DNA of 64,000 nt from Rhizobium hidalgonense (GCF_002914525.1 NZ_LODW01000046.1:62001-126000); one strand, 5' to 3'. Positions 7,703-16,314 are shown, counted from the first letter of the stretch. Made by a program: numbers and translations. Notes: a model not told the origin generated them from the sequence alone.

Positions 7703-7879
7703 ATGAAGAGCGGTGACATAATCTCGGCATTGAAGGCGGACGGTTGGTTCGAAGTGGCCACTAAAGGTAGCCACGTCCAATTCAAGCATCCAACCAAGTC
7801 GGGCCGCGTCACCGTGTCTCACCCAAAACGGCACATCCCTCTGGGAACGCTGAAAGCATTGAGAAGCAATCCGGACTGA
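7703..7879 (+). CDS. hicA: HicA-like mRNA interferase toxin, frameshifted at the C-terminus
   Basis: A 58-residue frame with the HicA double-stranded-RNA-binding-like fold: MKSGDIISALKADGWFEV, the catalytic-histidine block KGSHVQFKHPTKSG and VTVSHPKRHIPLGTLKA. The expected ending KAIEKQSGLK appears only if one base is restored near 7858: the present DNA reads GCATTGAGAAGC and stops at TGA 7877-7879, while the restored frame would end at 7888-7890, just before hicB. The catalytic His is intact but the final helix is replaced by LRSNPD. A one-base deletion or a sequencing error could explain this. Confidence 0.75.
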   Translation: MKSGDIISALKADGWFEVATKGSHVQFKHPTKSGRVTVSHPKRHIPLGTLKALRSNPD

Positions 7880-7894
7880 AATTGAGGTGAAAAC

Positions 7895-8298
7895 ATGCGC
7901 AATTATATCGGACTGATCCACAAGGATGCTGGTAGCGACTACGGCGTGTCCTTTCCTGACTTTCCCGGACTTGTTACGGCCGGGGTGGATCTTGATGACG
8001 CGAGATCAATGGCTGAAGAAGCATTGGCCTTGCATGTCGAGGGACTTGTTGGAGACGGCGAAGCTGTGCCGGAGCCTTTAAGCCTTGAGGCGATTATGTC
8101 AGACCCTGACAATAAGGATGGTGTCGCCTTCTGGTTGCGCTGAAAACTGAAGCCAGGAAGGTCATCAGAGTGAACGTCACTCTGCCTGAGGACATTTTAC
8201 AGCAGATTGACACATTTGCAGAAGCAAATGGGATGACCATTCCCGGCTTTTTGGTAAGAGCCGCTAAGCATGAGATCGATCGCACCGCTGCCGCGTGA
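7895..8298 (+). pseudogene. hicB: HicB-like antitoxin split by a frameshift
   Basis: The first frame (7895-8143, 82 residues) gives the HicB N-terminal domain: YIGLIHKDAGSDYGVSFPDFPGLVTAG and ARSMAEEALALHVEGL. It stops soon after GVAF. Restoring one T in the TTC at about 8132-8134 reads through as LVALKTEARKVIRVNVTLPEDILQQID and then FAEANGMTIPGFLVRAAKHEI, the expected DNA-binding tail, ending at TGA 8296-8298. The intact protein would be about 134 residues, normal for HicB. The short form keeps the toxin-facing domain but loses the operator-binding domain. GAGGTG precedes the start. Confidence 0.8.
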
Positions 8299-8394
8299 GT
8301 TGATCCTTTGCGGTTCCCTTCGCGGGGTAAACGAAGCGCTGGACCCGAGCGCAGACAGGCCAATCGCTCTCGCTTCAGCGCACCTCGGCCCGTA

Positions 8395-8484
8395 ATGATC
8401 GAACTTGGTCGGGGCAGACGCATCCGTGTGGACAGCGATATCGACACGGATGCGCTGGGCCGCATTCGCTTCGGCGCTGAGTGA
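8395..8484 (+). pseudogene. IS66-family TnpA C-terminal fragment
   Basis: A 29-codon frame reads MIELGRGRRIRVDSDIDTDALGRI and ends at TGA. This pattern (IEIxLGxGRRIRVDxDVDxxALxRV) closes the small TnpA protein of IS66 elements, and no other IS66 gene is present nearby. The surrounding gap 8299-8614 holds nothing else I can assign. The fragment is short, so the call is tentative. Confidence 0.5.
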
Positions 8485-8614
8485 ACCCGGCAGCCTATCC
8501 TCGGATTGATGCGTCTTGACTAGCTCATTGTTTGGAAACTTTTTAGGTGGTGCGATAGCCTAAATGCTTCGTCGATCCGCTGTGCCTGAACGGGCACCGC
8601 GTTAGCAGCCAGGT

Positions 8615-8851
8615 TCAATGATCGTCCTTCATGGCGGCACGCAGCGCATCGTTGATACGCTCCTGCCAGCCGGGACCCTCCGCCTGAAAATAGGCGAGTA
8701 CGTCGCTGTCGAGTTTCAGAGAGACCTGCTCCTTGACATTCGGCAGCGCTCGCCGTTCGACAGCAGGCGGCGGTGCCACCTTCTTTGCCGGCTTGAATAA
8801 GGCCTCCGCGGCGTCGAGCGGACTGGCGGGGCGGCGTGGTGTTCGTGTCAT
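8615..8851 (-). CDS. BrnA-like antitoxin (DUF4415)
   Basis: A 78-residue protein ending in VKEQVSLKLDSDVLAYFQAEGPGWQERINDALRAAM, the ribbon-helix-helix segment diagnostic of BrnA/DUF4415 antitoxins; the N-terminal half is basic and Pro/Ala rich. GGAG lies seven bases before the ATG at 8851. Its usual partner, a BrnT RelE-fold toxin encoded directly upstream, is not visible: the DNA to the right (on this strand, upstream) is occupied by a degenerate DUF3175 gene. It therefore looks like an orphan antitoxin. Confidence 0.75.
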   Translation of the reverse strand: MTRTPRRPASPLDAAEALFKPAKKVAPPPAVERRALPNVKEQVSLKLDSDVLAYFQAEGPGWQERINDALRAAMKDDH

Positions 8852-8959
8852 GCTTGACTCCAATGGCTTGGTCTACCTGCGCGAAGATGTGGCCTCATCA
8901 TGGCCCCGAGCTTGCCTAGAAGACGTTCCTCCCGGAATTTCTGAGCTGAGACCGCGGTT

Positions 8960-9227
8960 GCATTTCCTGCAAGAAGGCCGTTCCAGCAACGCATTGTACC
9001 GATCGCGCATCAGGTGCTGCACGCCCGGTTGCTGCCGCTGCCTTGAATTGCCGCCCATCGGCGCGGCTGGGGTTGTAGACAGAAAAGATCAGAAGGGAAA
9101 GGAGAGAGGGCGTTCGCACGCTTACGCTCAATTAGTGAATCCACGATCTTTTGACGCTGCGTTGCTTGAAGATCCCGCCTTCGAGGTCCATCGCGTCGCT
9201 GTTGTCGGTCACGTCCTGTGACCATTT
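8960..9227 (-). pseudogene. Degenerate DUF3175 gene
   Basis: Reading leftward from 9227, one frame gives KWSQDVTDNSDAMDLEGGIF, the conserved start of DUF3175 proteins. After a slip near 9170, the next frame gives RQKIVDSLIERKRA, matching the IAxSLKxSAERS region, and a further slip leads to a weak SLLIF/YN/RAD stretch that may be the remnant of SMLTFYINRAG. No in-frame ATG remains at the 5' end. DUF3175 is a small rhizobial family of unknown function often found near stress genes. The left limit is uncertain. Confidence 0.6.
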
Positions 9228-9271
9228 CTGCTTTAATTTATTTTTCGGTATGGGACCCCCTCAAGGGAACA

Positions 9272-9290
9272 GCGCCATCACGTATGGCGC
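9272..9290. repeat. Perfect 7-bp hairpin
   Basis: GCGCCAT, a five-base loop, then ATGGCGC. It lies between the start of the DUF3175 remnant and the end of the nonsense-mutated small gene. There is no T-run on either side, so it is not a clear intrinsic terminator; it may be a processing or factor-binding structure. Confidence 0.4.
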
Positions 9291-9318
9291 CGCGATAACT
9301 TAGTGATGGGCGTGGTGC

Positions 9319-9528
9319 TCATTGACCGCGGCCAGATCCGGATTTTTTGCCGCCCCCGCTTTCCTGGCTGACGGTAGCTCAGGCGCGCCCCTCGGCTTCC
9401 TTCTCGGAGACGCCATGATCTTCGTAGCCTTCCTCGGACATCTCCTCAGCGGCATAGCGGCATCGCGGCGTTTTGGCCTGCCTTTCTGTCGCGGGGAACC
9501 AATGCGGCCAGGCGCGGTTTGTTGGCAC
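9319..9528 (-). pseudogene. Small KGG-type stress-like protein interrupted by a TGA
   Basis: A GTG at 9528, preceded by AGGAGG, starts PTNRAWPHWFPATERQAK, followed by YAAEEMSEEGYEDHGVSEKEAEGRA and a TGA at 9379-9381. Translation past the TGA continues in frame as ATVSQESGGGKKSGSGRGQ and stops at 9319-9321. The C-terminal GGGKKSGSGRG tail is the expected ending of this small family, and the TGA falls where a Trp (TGG) would be expected before ATV, so a single G-to-A change has cut off the tail. Function unknown; such proteins are often called plasmid-stabilization-like or stress-induced. Confidence 0.65.
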
Positions 9529-9559
9529 ATACCCCTCCTGACATTGGAAAGGCATTTTC

Positions 9560-10937
9560 ATGACGCAGACTGTTGGTGATTACATCGTTTCTCGTCTTCA
9601 CGCCTGGGGCGTTCGCCGCATGTTTGGTTACCCCGGCGATGGCATTAACGGCGTATTTGGAGCCCTGAACAGGGCAAGTGATAAGATCGAATTCATCCAG
9701 GCACGTCACGAGGAGATGGCAGCGTTCATGGCGTCAGCTTATGCCAAGTTTTCCGGCGGGCTCGGTGTCTGTATCGCAACCTCGGGGCCAAGTGCTGCGC
9801 ACTTGCTGACTGGCATGTACGATGCCAAAGCCGATCACCAGCCACTTCTGGCAATTGTCGGGCAACAGGCTCGTGGTGCACTTGGCGGGCACTATCAGCA
9901 GGAAGTTGATCTTGCGGCTCTGTTCAAGGATGTTGCCGGAAACTTCGTGCACCAGGCAAACACACCAGCGCAGGTCAGGCATCTGATCGATCGCGCCGCT
10001 CGCATTGCGCTGGCAAACCAGGCAGTGACAGCCCTCATCCTACCCAACGACCTGCAGGAGATGGCATACCAGGAGCCGGCGCGCGCTCACGGGACCGTCC
10101 ATTCCGGCTTTGGCTATCGAGCACCAAGGATCGTGCCCTATGAACAGGACCTTCAAGCGGCGGCCGATCTCCTGAACGCCGGCGAGAAGGTCGCAATCCT
10201 GGTCGGTGCCGGTGCACTGGGCGCGACCGACGAGGTGATTGCTATCGCCGACCGGCTCGGCGCGGGTGTTGCGAAAGCGCTGCTTGGCAAGGCCGTCCTT
10301 CCTGATGGTTTGCCCTGGGTCACAGGATCAATCGGCCTTCTCGGAACCGAACCCTCATGGGATCTGATGCGCGACTGCGATACGTTGTTGATGATCGGTT
10401 CCGGCTTTCCCTACGCAGAGTTTCTGCCGGAGGAAGGGCAGGCGAAGGCCGTCCAGATCGATATTCAACCTGGCATGTTGTCACTTCGGTATCCGATGGA
10501 CGTCAATCTCCTCGGTGATGCCAAGGAAACGCTAAAAGCGCTTCTGCCGCTGATCGACCAGAAGGACTACAAGTGGCGCAACAACGTGGAAAAGAATGTG
10601 GCCGCCTGGTGGAAGCTGCTCGACAAACGCGCTCATGCGGAAGCCAATCCCGTCAATCCACAGCTGGTCGCATGGGAACTATCGTCAAGGCTGCCGGACA
10701 ATTCCATCCTGACCAGCGATTCCGGCTCCTGCGCCAACTGGTATTCGCGCGATATCAAGATCAGAGCTGGTATGATGGCATCGCTCTCGGGCGGACTGGC
10801 GTCGATGGGCGCGGCCGTTCCCTACGCCATCGCCGCGAAATACGCCCATCCTGACCGCCCTGTCATCGGACTGGTCGGCGACGGGGCCATGCAGATGAAC
10901 AACATGGCCGAGCTGATCACCGCGCCAAGTACTGGAG
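9560..10937 (+). pseudogene. Pyruvate oxidase-like TPP enzyme, C-terminally truncated
   Basis: The frame begins MTQTVGDYIVSRLHAWGVRRMFGYPGDGINGV and carries all three parts of a pyruvate oxidase / acetolactate synthase-like enzyme: a PYR domain (catalytic Glu in RHEE, residues 49-52), a central domain and the start of the PP domain with the TPP/Mg motif GDG (440-442) and NN (447-448). Just after AELIT the frame slips by one base; the shifted frame gives AKYWRG, then all homology ends at about 10937. Relatives are near 590 residues, so the last 120 or so, which close the active site, are lost. The open frame continues as unrelated sequence to 11005. Confidence 0.82.
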
Positions 10938-10939
10938 GG

Positions 10940-11447
10940 GATGAATGCGCGCGAAGCCGTGGGGATCCCTCTCGATCGCTTCGGCGCCGCGCTTCGTCGC
11001 CATGAACCAATGATACCAGTCCCGCTGGGCCTGTCGAAACGGCGGCGTCTCCAGACCGCCCATGCGTGGAATCGATGAAAGGAGTGCCATCCTGTCGATG
11101 CGGTCCGGCCACCCGATGGCGAGCGCTTCGGCGATGTTCGATCCCCAGTCGTGACCGACAACGGAGAAACGCTCGATGCCGAGACCGTCCATGAGGGCGA
11201 TCGCGTCCATCGCGAGAACCGCTCCGTTTGCGGTGCGCGACGCGTTGTCGTTACGGAATACGGTTCCGCCGAAGCCGCGCAGGTAAGGCGCGATGAGACG
11301 AAAACTCCGCTCCTGGAGTTGGGACGATACCGCCTTCCAGGTGGAGGCGTCATCGGGCCATCCGTGCAGGAGGAGAACTGGATTCCCGCGGCGTGCCCCG
11401 GATTCTTCGAAAGCGATCTTCACGTCGTGGGTCTCGAGGTGCGGCAT
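10940..11447 (-). pseudogene. Alpha/beta hydrolase (epoxide hydrolase-like), C-terminally truncated
   Basis: From the ATG at 11447 (CAGGAG upstream) the protein reads MPHLETHDVKIAFEESG, then VLLLHGWPDDASTW (oxyanion-hole HGxP) and FSVVGHDWGSNIAEALA, where D is the nucleophile of epoxide hydrolase / haloalkane dehalogenase types. Homology ends near GFARIH and the frame stops at 10917 with unrelated HPLQYLAR. The cap domain and the acid and His residues are missing. Its broken end touches the broken end of the TPP gene, pointing to one deletion that removed both C-termini. Confidence 0.78.
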
Positions 11448-11803
11448 GACATTCTCCTGGTTAGACTAGGCAACACCCAGAGCCGGCGCCTGGTTCCGGC
11501 GAATGGAACATTGCAGCGCCACCTTGGTTGGTGCCATGGGCAGTACCGCCCCGCGGGGCGAAAGGGCAGTCGTGAGATCCCAGCACTCATTTCCGATCAG
11601 CCGACGATCTATCCTCGCGACAGCAAGCTCGACGCTCGCGGCGTCGGTTTTTCCCATCGTCGCCTGCCCATGGAAATTCAAAGCGCCCGACCCTAGCCGG
11701 AAGTCCTTTTCCAGCCCCTTCAGCGAAGAGATCAGACCCAAACCTGTTTGATCCTATACCGTCACGCCCTACTATTCTTCTGTCGCCATTGGGAGAGCGG
11801 TTC
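11448..11803. other. Divergent intergenic region, no supported gene
   Basis: About 350 bases between the leftward hydrolase remnant and the rightward LysE-type exporter. A 91-codon frame exists on the minus strand (11466-11741), but I recognise no family in it and its composition is like that of the overlapping frame on the other strand. It presumably contains the exporter promoter. Confidence 0.4.
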
Positions 11804-12460
11804 ATGTTGGACATCGGGACGTTTTTAACCTTCTACGGCGCCGTGCTGGCGATACAGCTCTCCCCGGGGCCAGACATGGTCCTAGTCATCGGAAGAGGGA
11901 TTGGACAGGGTCGCCGGACTGCCATCTTGAGCGTCGTGGGTATGACCATTCTGTCTGGCGCCATCCAGATCTCGCTGCTGGTCGTTGGCATCGCATCGAT
12001 CCTGCAGGCCTCACCACTCGCTTTCTATGTCCTGCGCTGGATTGGGGCTGCCTACCTAGTCTGGCTGGGGATCAAGCTTTTCGTCCGAGCCGGCGGCCAC
12101 GATCGACACGGTCTCCAAACGCCGCCGTCCATTTCGACCTCCAAGGCGCTGCGAGAGGGCATGATCAGCAACATGACAAACCCGAAAGCGCTGGCATTCC
12201 TGTTCGCGTTCCTTCCCCAGTTCGTCGATCCGAGCAGTAACTGGCCAGTCGCAGCACAACTACTTCTTCTCGGCACAACAACCAAGCTGTCGAACTTCAT
12301 GATCTTGAGTTTGGTCGCTCTTGGATCCGGCACGTTCGGAAGTTGGCTTTCGCGACGTCCACGCCTTTTAATATGGCAGGAGCGGTTTGCTGGAACCGTC
12401 ATGATTTGTCTCGGCCTGCGCCTCGCCTTCTCCGGTGATGCTCGCGGTGTGCGTGTCTGA
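11804..12460 (+). CDS. LysE/RhtB-family amino-acid exporter
   Basis: A 218-residue inner-membrane protein with about six hydrophobic segments. The N-terminus FYGAVLAIQLSPGPDMVLVIGRGIGQGRR carries the family signature PGPDM, and MTNPKALAFLFAFLPQFVD is the second conserved block. These proteins export amino acids or homoserine-lactone-like compounds. GGAGAG precedes the ATG at 11804 by seven bases; the TTG at 11789 overlaps that Shine-Dalgarno and is not preferred. It converges with the isochorismatase-like gene. Confidence 0.9.
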   Translation: MLDIGTFLTFYGAVLAIQLSPGPDMVLVIGRGIGQGRRTAILSVVGMTILSGAIQISLLVVGIASILQASPLAFYVLRWIGAAYLVWLGIKLFVRAGGHDRHGLQTPPSISTSKALREGMISNMTNPKALAFLFAFLPQFVDPSSNWPVAAQLLLLGTTTKLSNFMILSLVALGSGTFGSWLSRRPRLLIWQERFAGTVMICLGLRLAFSGDARGVRV

Positions 12461-12507
12461 TCGAAGATCGGGTCTGTTTCAGGTAAACCCGACAGCGACA
12501 TCCGGAT

Positions 12508-12526
12508 GTGACGCAACGTACGTCAC
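12508..12526. repeat. Inverted repeat between convergent genes
   Basis: GTGACG, seven bases, CGTCAC, in the 115-base gap between the convergent exporter and hydrolase genes. There is no T-run, so it is a weak candidate for a shared terminator or a protein-binding site. Confidence 0.35.
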
Positions 12527-12575
12527 AAACAAGGGGGAGCGGCGTGGCCGACCGATCGCACTTCCAGCTGGTTGA

Positions 12576-13166
12576 TTAGATTTCTCGTCCGGCAAGCCAT
12601 TCCGCTGTGGTCATGACTCTTGCGAAGCCCGCAGACAGTGTCGCGGCTGTGCCAGCCTTGATTGCCGCCTGCGTCGCCGTTTCCGACAGGTCGGGGCATC
12701 CGGTCGCATCGAGGAGGAACTCGACGAAGAAGTCGAGATCGTGGCCGTGCCTCGCCGTGGCCTCGCAGCAGAAGTTGGTCATGAACCCGGTTACGACGAT
12801 CCGGTCTATCGAGCGTTCCCGCAGCATCTGGTCGAGGCCCGTGCCGACGAAGCCGGAATAGCGTTGCTTGCTGATCGTAACGGCGCCAGCGGGAATCTTC
12901 AGTTCCGGGTCGTCCTCGACCTCTTCGGTGCCCGCGACAAATCCGAGCTCGCCGGCTTCACCGCTGAAGTCGAACATGCGGCCGGCATCCGAACCATCGG
13001 CGCGATGGACGTGCCTGATATGAACCACGAGATCGCCCGCGGCCTCCGCCGCTGATGTGATTGCGTTGATATTGGCAATCGCTTCGGCATTGCCGACACA
13101 ATGCAGGGGCGAAGCCGGGCCGGTATAGACTTTCTGAACGTCGATGACGAGGATTGCGCGCGCCAT
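12576..13166 (-). CDS. Isochorismatase-like cysteine hydrolase
   Basis: A 196-residue cytosolic hydrolase of the nicotinamidase/isochorismatase fold. The catalytic triad is visible: Asp in LVIDVQ (residue about 9), Lys in TISKQRYSGF and Cys in TGFMTNFCCEATAR, with the usual cis-peptide region before it. Members cleave amides such as nicotinamide, N-carbamoyl or ureido compounds. It lies 45 bases downstream of the gamma-glutamyltransferase on the same strand and probably completes that operon, suggesting an amide derived from the imported compound as substrate. Confidence 0.9.
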   Translation of the reverse strand: MARAILVIDVQKVYTGPASPLHCVGNAEAIANINAITSAAEAAGDLVVHIRHVHRADGSDAGRMFDFSGEAGELGFVAGTEEVEDDPELKIPAGAVTISKQRYSGFVGTGLDQMLRERSIDRIVVTGFMTNFCCEATARHGHDLDFFVEFLLDATGCPDLSETATQAAIKAGTAATLSAGFARVMTTAEWLAGREI

Positions 13167-13211
13167 GCAGTTTTCCTTCTATGCTAATGGGATTTCCCGC
13201 GAACAGAAGCC

Positions 13212-14804
13212 TCAAACTCCGAGCGCAATGCCATCTTTCCGGGATTCGGATGCGCCGGTCAGGGTGCCGTTGTCCCAATCGATGCGGATCACCTGCGCGC
13301 CACCGAGCGGGTCCTGCGCGGGCGAGAGCGTAAATCCCCGCCGTTCGAGTTCGGCTTTGGTCGCGCTGTCAATCGTGCTCTCTGCTTCAACCTTTGTGCC
13401 GTCGGAGGTAGGCATCACGCGCGGCAGATCGATCGCCTCCTGCATGTCCATTCCGTAATCGAGGACCTTGGATATCAGATGTGCGTGGCCAAGCGCCTGA
13501 TAGTAGCCACCCATCACGCCGAAGGGCATCTCCACTCGACCGTTGCGGGTCACCATGCCCGGAATGATCGTATGCAACGGTCGCTTCGAGGGGGCTACAC
13601 GGTTCGGATGGCCCGGTTTAAGCGAGAAGCTTTGGCCGCGATTGTGCAATATGACGCCGGAGCGTGGGGCGACGAGGCCAGTGCCGAAACTGTCGAAGAT
13701 CGAGTTGATGAAGCTTACGGCATTGCGGTCGCGGTCGACGACCGAGATATAGACGGTGTCGCGGTGAAGCGGCATTTCGAACGGCGGCAGGTCGATCAGC
13801 GCCCTCTCCAGGTCGATCATTGCCGCAAGCCTGTCGGCCAGTGCGTCCGACAGCAGTTCAGCCACCGGCACATCCGCCTTGTCGGGATCGGCAATCCAGG
13901 CGTCACGGGCGGCATAGGCGAGGCGTGTCGCCTCGATCTCGACATGCAATCGGTCCGGCGATTGCGGGTCTCCCTTGGCTTCGAAGCGGCTCAGGATGTT
14001 GAGGATCAGGAGCGCTATGATGCCCTGACCGTTCGGCGGGCATTCGTGGATGGTATAGCCGCGGAAATCGGTGGTAACTGGATCCACATATTCCCCTCGC
14101 GCATTGGCGAAGTCCTCCATCGTGTGGAGCCCGCCGAGCGAATTCAAATATGACACCATGTCCTGGGCAATCGGACCTTCGTAGAATGCCGCACGACCCC
14201 CTACAGCAATGCGCTTTAGCGTTTCCGCCAGTTCCGGCTGTCGATGCACCTCGCCGATGGCAGGCGCACGGCCGCCTGTGAGGAAAATCCGTGCTGCCGT
14301 CGGATCGGCGGCCAGCACGTTTTCTTCGATTGACCAGTCGCGATGAACGCGGGGCGTGATCGCGTACCCTTCCTCGGCAAAGCGGATAGCAGGTGCCAGC
14401 ACGTCGCCGAAGGGAAGCCGACCGTGATCGGCGTGAAGGCGTGTCCAGGCATCGATCGCTCCCGGGATCGTTACTGCTGCCGGCGACTGGCGTGGAACCG
14501 CCGTCAATCCGCGCTCTTCGAACCAGCCCGCTGTCAACGCCGCAGGCGTACGCCCCGAGCCGTTATAAGCGATAACCTTGTCCGATCCGTTGGCTGCATA
14601 GAGCACAAAACAATCACCGCCGATGCCAGTCGAGCCCGGTTCTACGACGCATTGCACCGCGCAGGCGGCAATCGCGGCATCCATGGCATTGCCGCCAGCC
14701 TCCATGATCTGCAGTGCCGCAAGCGTTGCTGAAGGATGCGATGTCGCCGCCATGGTATTCCGCGAGACTGCAACAGACCGTGTCGGCTTCTCGAAGTTAC
14801 GCAT
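13212..14804 (-). CDS. Gamma-glutamyltransferase family protein
   Basis: A 530-residue Ntn-hydrolase proenzyme that hydrolyses or transfers gamma-glutamyl groups. The large-subunit region includes VAVSRNTMAATSHPSATLAAL and VVEPGSTGIGGDCFVL; autoprocessing should occur before the Thr of RDTVYISVVD, giving a small subunit that carries SFINSIFDSFG and GHPNRVAPSKRPLHTIIPGM. No signal peptide is obvious, so it is probably cytoplasmic. The ATG at 14804 is ten bases after AAGGAG; the ATG at 14813 is only one base from it. It follows an amino-acid-type ABC transporter, so an imported gamma-glutamyl compound is the likely substrate. Confidence 0.9.
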   Translation of the reverse strand: MRNFEKPTRSVAVSRNTMAATSHPSATLAALQIMEAGGNAMDAAIAACAVQCVVEPGSTGIGGDCFVLYAANGSDKVIAYNGSGRTPAALTAGWFEERGLTAVPRQSPAAVTIPGAIDAWTRLHADHGRLPFGDVLAPAIRFAEEGYAITPRVHRDWSIEENVLAADPTAARIFLTGGRAPAIGEVHRQPELAETLKRIAVGGRAAFYEGPIAQDMVSYLNSLGGLHTMEDFANARGEYVDPVTTDFRGYTIHECPPNGQGIIALLILNILSRFEAKGDPQSPDRLHVEIEATRLAYAARDAWIADPDKADVPVAELLSDALADRLAAMIDLERALIDLPPFEMPLHRDTVYISVVDRDRNAVSFINSIFDSFGTGLVAPRSGVILHNRGQSFSLKPGHPNRVAPSKRPLHTIIPGMVTRNGRVEMPFGVMGGYYQALGHAHLISKVLDYGMDMQEAIDLPRVMPTSDGTKVEAESTIDSATKAELERRGFTLSPAQDPLGGAQVIRIDWDNGTLTGASESRKDGIALGV

Positions 14805-14837
14805 TTGGTTCATTCTCCTTGCCATTGTTGGTATGAC

Positions 14838-15530
14838 TCAGACCCGCGCCCGGTAAGGCGTAAGCCAGGCTTCGAGCGCATTGAGCGCCGAGATGATTGT
14901 AAAGTTGAGGGTGAGATAGATGGCGCCGGCTGTGACGAAGACCTCGACGGCACGATAGGTCTGCGAAATCAGCCCTTGGGCGATGCCGGTGACTTCCACG
15001 AGCGTAATAATCGATGCAAGCGACGTCCCCTTGACCATCAGGATGATCTCGTTGCTGTAGCTCGGGATCGCCTGGCGCAGGGCCAACGGCAGGACGACGA
15101 GACGCAACGTGAGGTACCGCGACATGCCGGATGCTGTAGCAGCCTCGACAAGGCCGCGCGGCACACCCTGTATCGCGCCGCGCAGGATCTCGCTTCCATA
15201 GGCGGCTGTATTGAGGCTGAGCGCAATGATGGCGCACCAATAGGGCTCGCGGAACAGCCACCAGAGCCCGATCGCCTGGAGCGTTGGCCGAAACTGGCCG
15301 AGGCCATAATAGATGAGGAAGATCTGCACCAGCAGAGGCGTGCCGCGAAAGACCGCGACGAAGGCGCGGATGGGCCAAACCACGAACCGGTGATTGCCTT
15401 GCTGGGCAAGCGCCAACAGCAGCGCCATGATGAAGCCGATGCTGATCGAGGACGCGGCAAGCTGCAGAGTAAGCGGCAGGCCGGCGAGCAGGGCAGGGAT
15501 GATTTCAAGAAAGAACGCGAGGTCGATCAT
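14838..15530 (-). CDS. Polar amino-acid ABC transporter permease
   Basis: A 230-residue inner-membrane permease with FRGTPLLVQIFLIYYGLGQF and the coupling loop EAATASGMSRYLTLRLVVLP typical of HisM/ArtM. Its ATG at 15530 overlaps the stop of the upstream permease by four bases. It is followed by gamma-glutamyltransferase after 33 bases. No ATPase gene is present in the operon. Confidence 0.9.
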   Translation of the reverse strand: MIDLAFFLEIIPALLAGLPLTLQLAASSISIGFIMALLLALAQQGNHRFVVWPIRAFVAVFRGTPLLVQIFLIYYGLGQFRPTLQAIGLWWLFREPYWCAIIALSLNTAAYGSEILRGAIQGVPRGLVEAATASGMSRYLTLRLVVLPLALRQAIPSYSNEIILMVKGTSLASIITLVEVTGIAQGLISQTYRAVEVFVTAGAIYLTLNFTIISALNALEAWLTPYRARV

Positions 15531-16240
15531 GCGTGGACCATGCCCCGCCAAGCCCGGGCCTCGCCATAGCGGAAGACCGAGGCGGTCACGACGGCGATGA
15601 CGAAATAGAGCCCGGCCGCCGCAATATAGAAGATGAACGGCTCTCGCGTCGAACCTGCGCCGATCTGCGCCTGGCGCATCAGCTCGACCAGTCCGATCAC
15701 CGAGATCAAGGCCGAGTCCTTCAGCACCAACTGCCAGACATTGCCGAGCCCCGGCAGGGCATGACGCATCAACTGCGGCACGACGACGAGGCGCAGCGAT
15801 TGAAACCCGGACAGGCCAAGCGCCTTGCAGGCGTCGAACTGGCCGAGATCCACAGCCTGGTAGGCGCCGCGATAGACCTCTCCCTGATAGGCGCCGGATA
15901 TGATGCCAATCGCCAGGACGCCTGTCGCAAAGGTGGGCAGGCCGACGAAGCCGGCGCTGCCAAAGAACTTGCCAATCTGCGTGAGGGCGATGCTGCCACC
16001 GTAGTAAAGCAGATAGATCGTCAGCAGATCGGGAATCCCCCGGAACACGGTGCCATAGGCCTTGGCAAGTCCCGCCGGAACAAGACGCCGCGATAGCCTG
16101 CCGCCCGCGGAGAGCGCGCCGAATACGGCACCAAGGAGAAAGCCGAGAACGGATAGGGCAAGCGTGACACCGGATGCGACAAGCAGGGCGGCGCCCCAGC
16201 CGCCCTGTCCGAAGCCGAGGAAATGCAAGATATAGGTCAT
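15527..16240 (-). CDS. Polar amino-acid ABC transporter permease
   Basis: A 237-residue inner-membrane permease of the HisQ/ArtQ type: VFRGIPDLLTIYLLYYGG near the middle and the ATPase-contact loop DACKALGLSGFQSLRLVVVPQ. The in-frame TTG at 16249 is possible, but the ATG at 16240 is preferred. It lies 74 bases after the binding-protein gene and is translationally coupled to the next permease. Confidence 0.88.
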   Translation of the reverse strand: MTYILHFLGFGQGGWGAALLVASGVTLALSVLGFLLGAVFGALSAGGRLSRRLVPAGLAKAYGTVFRGIPDLLTIYLLYYGGSIALTQIGKFFGSAGFVGLPTFATGVLAIGIISGAYQGEVYRGAYQAVDLGQFDACKALGLSGFQSLRLVVVPQLMRHALPGLGNVWQLVLKDSALISVIGLVELMRQAQIGAGSTREPFIFYIAAAGLYFVIAVVTASVFRYGEARAWRGMVHA

Positions 16241-16314
16241 GTGATTCAAAAGCCTTTCAGCGCGCTGCCCGGCGCAACGGCTCGCGCCGATCTGCCGGGC
16301 AGGTCCGCCCGCGC

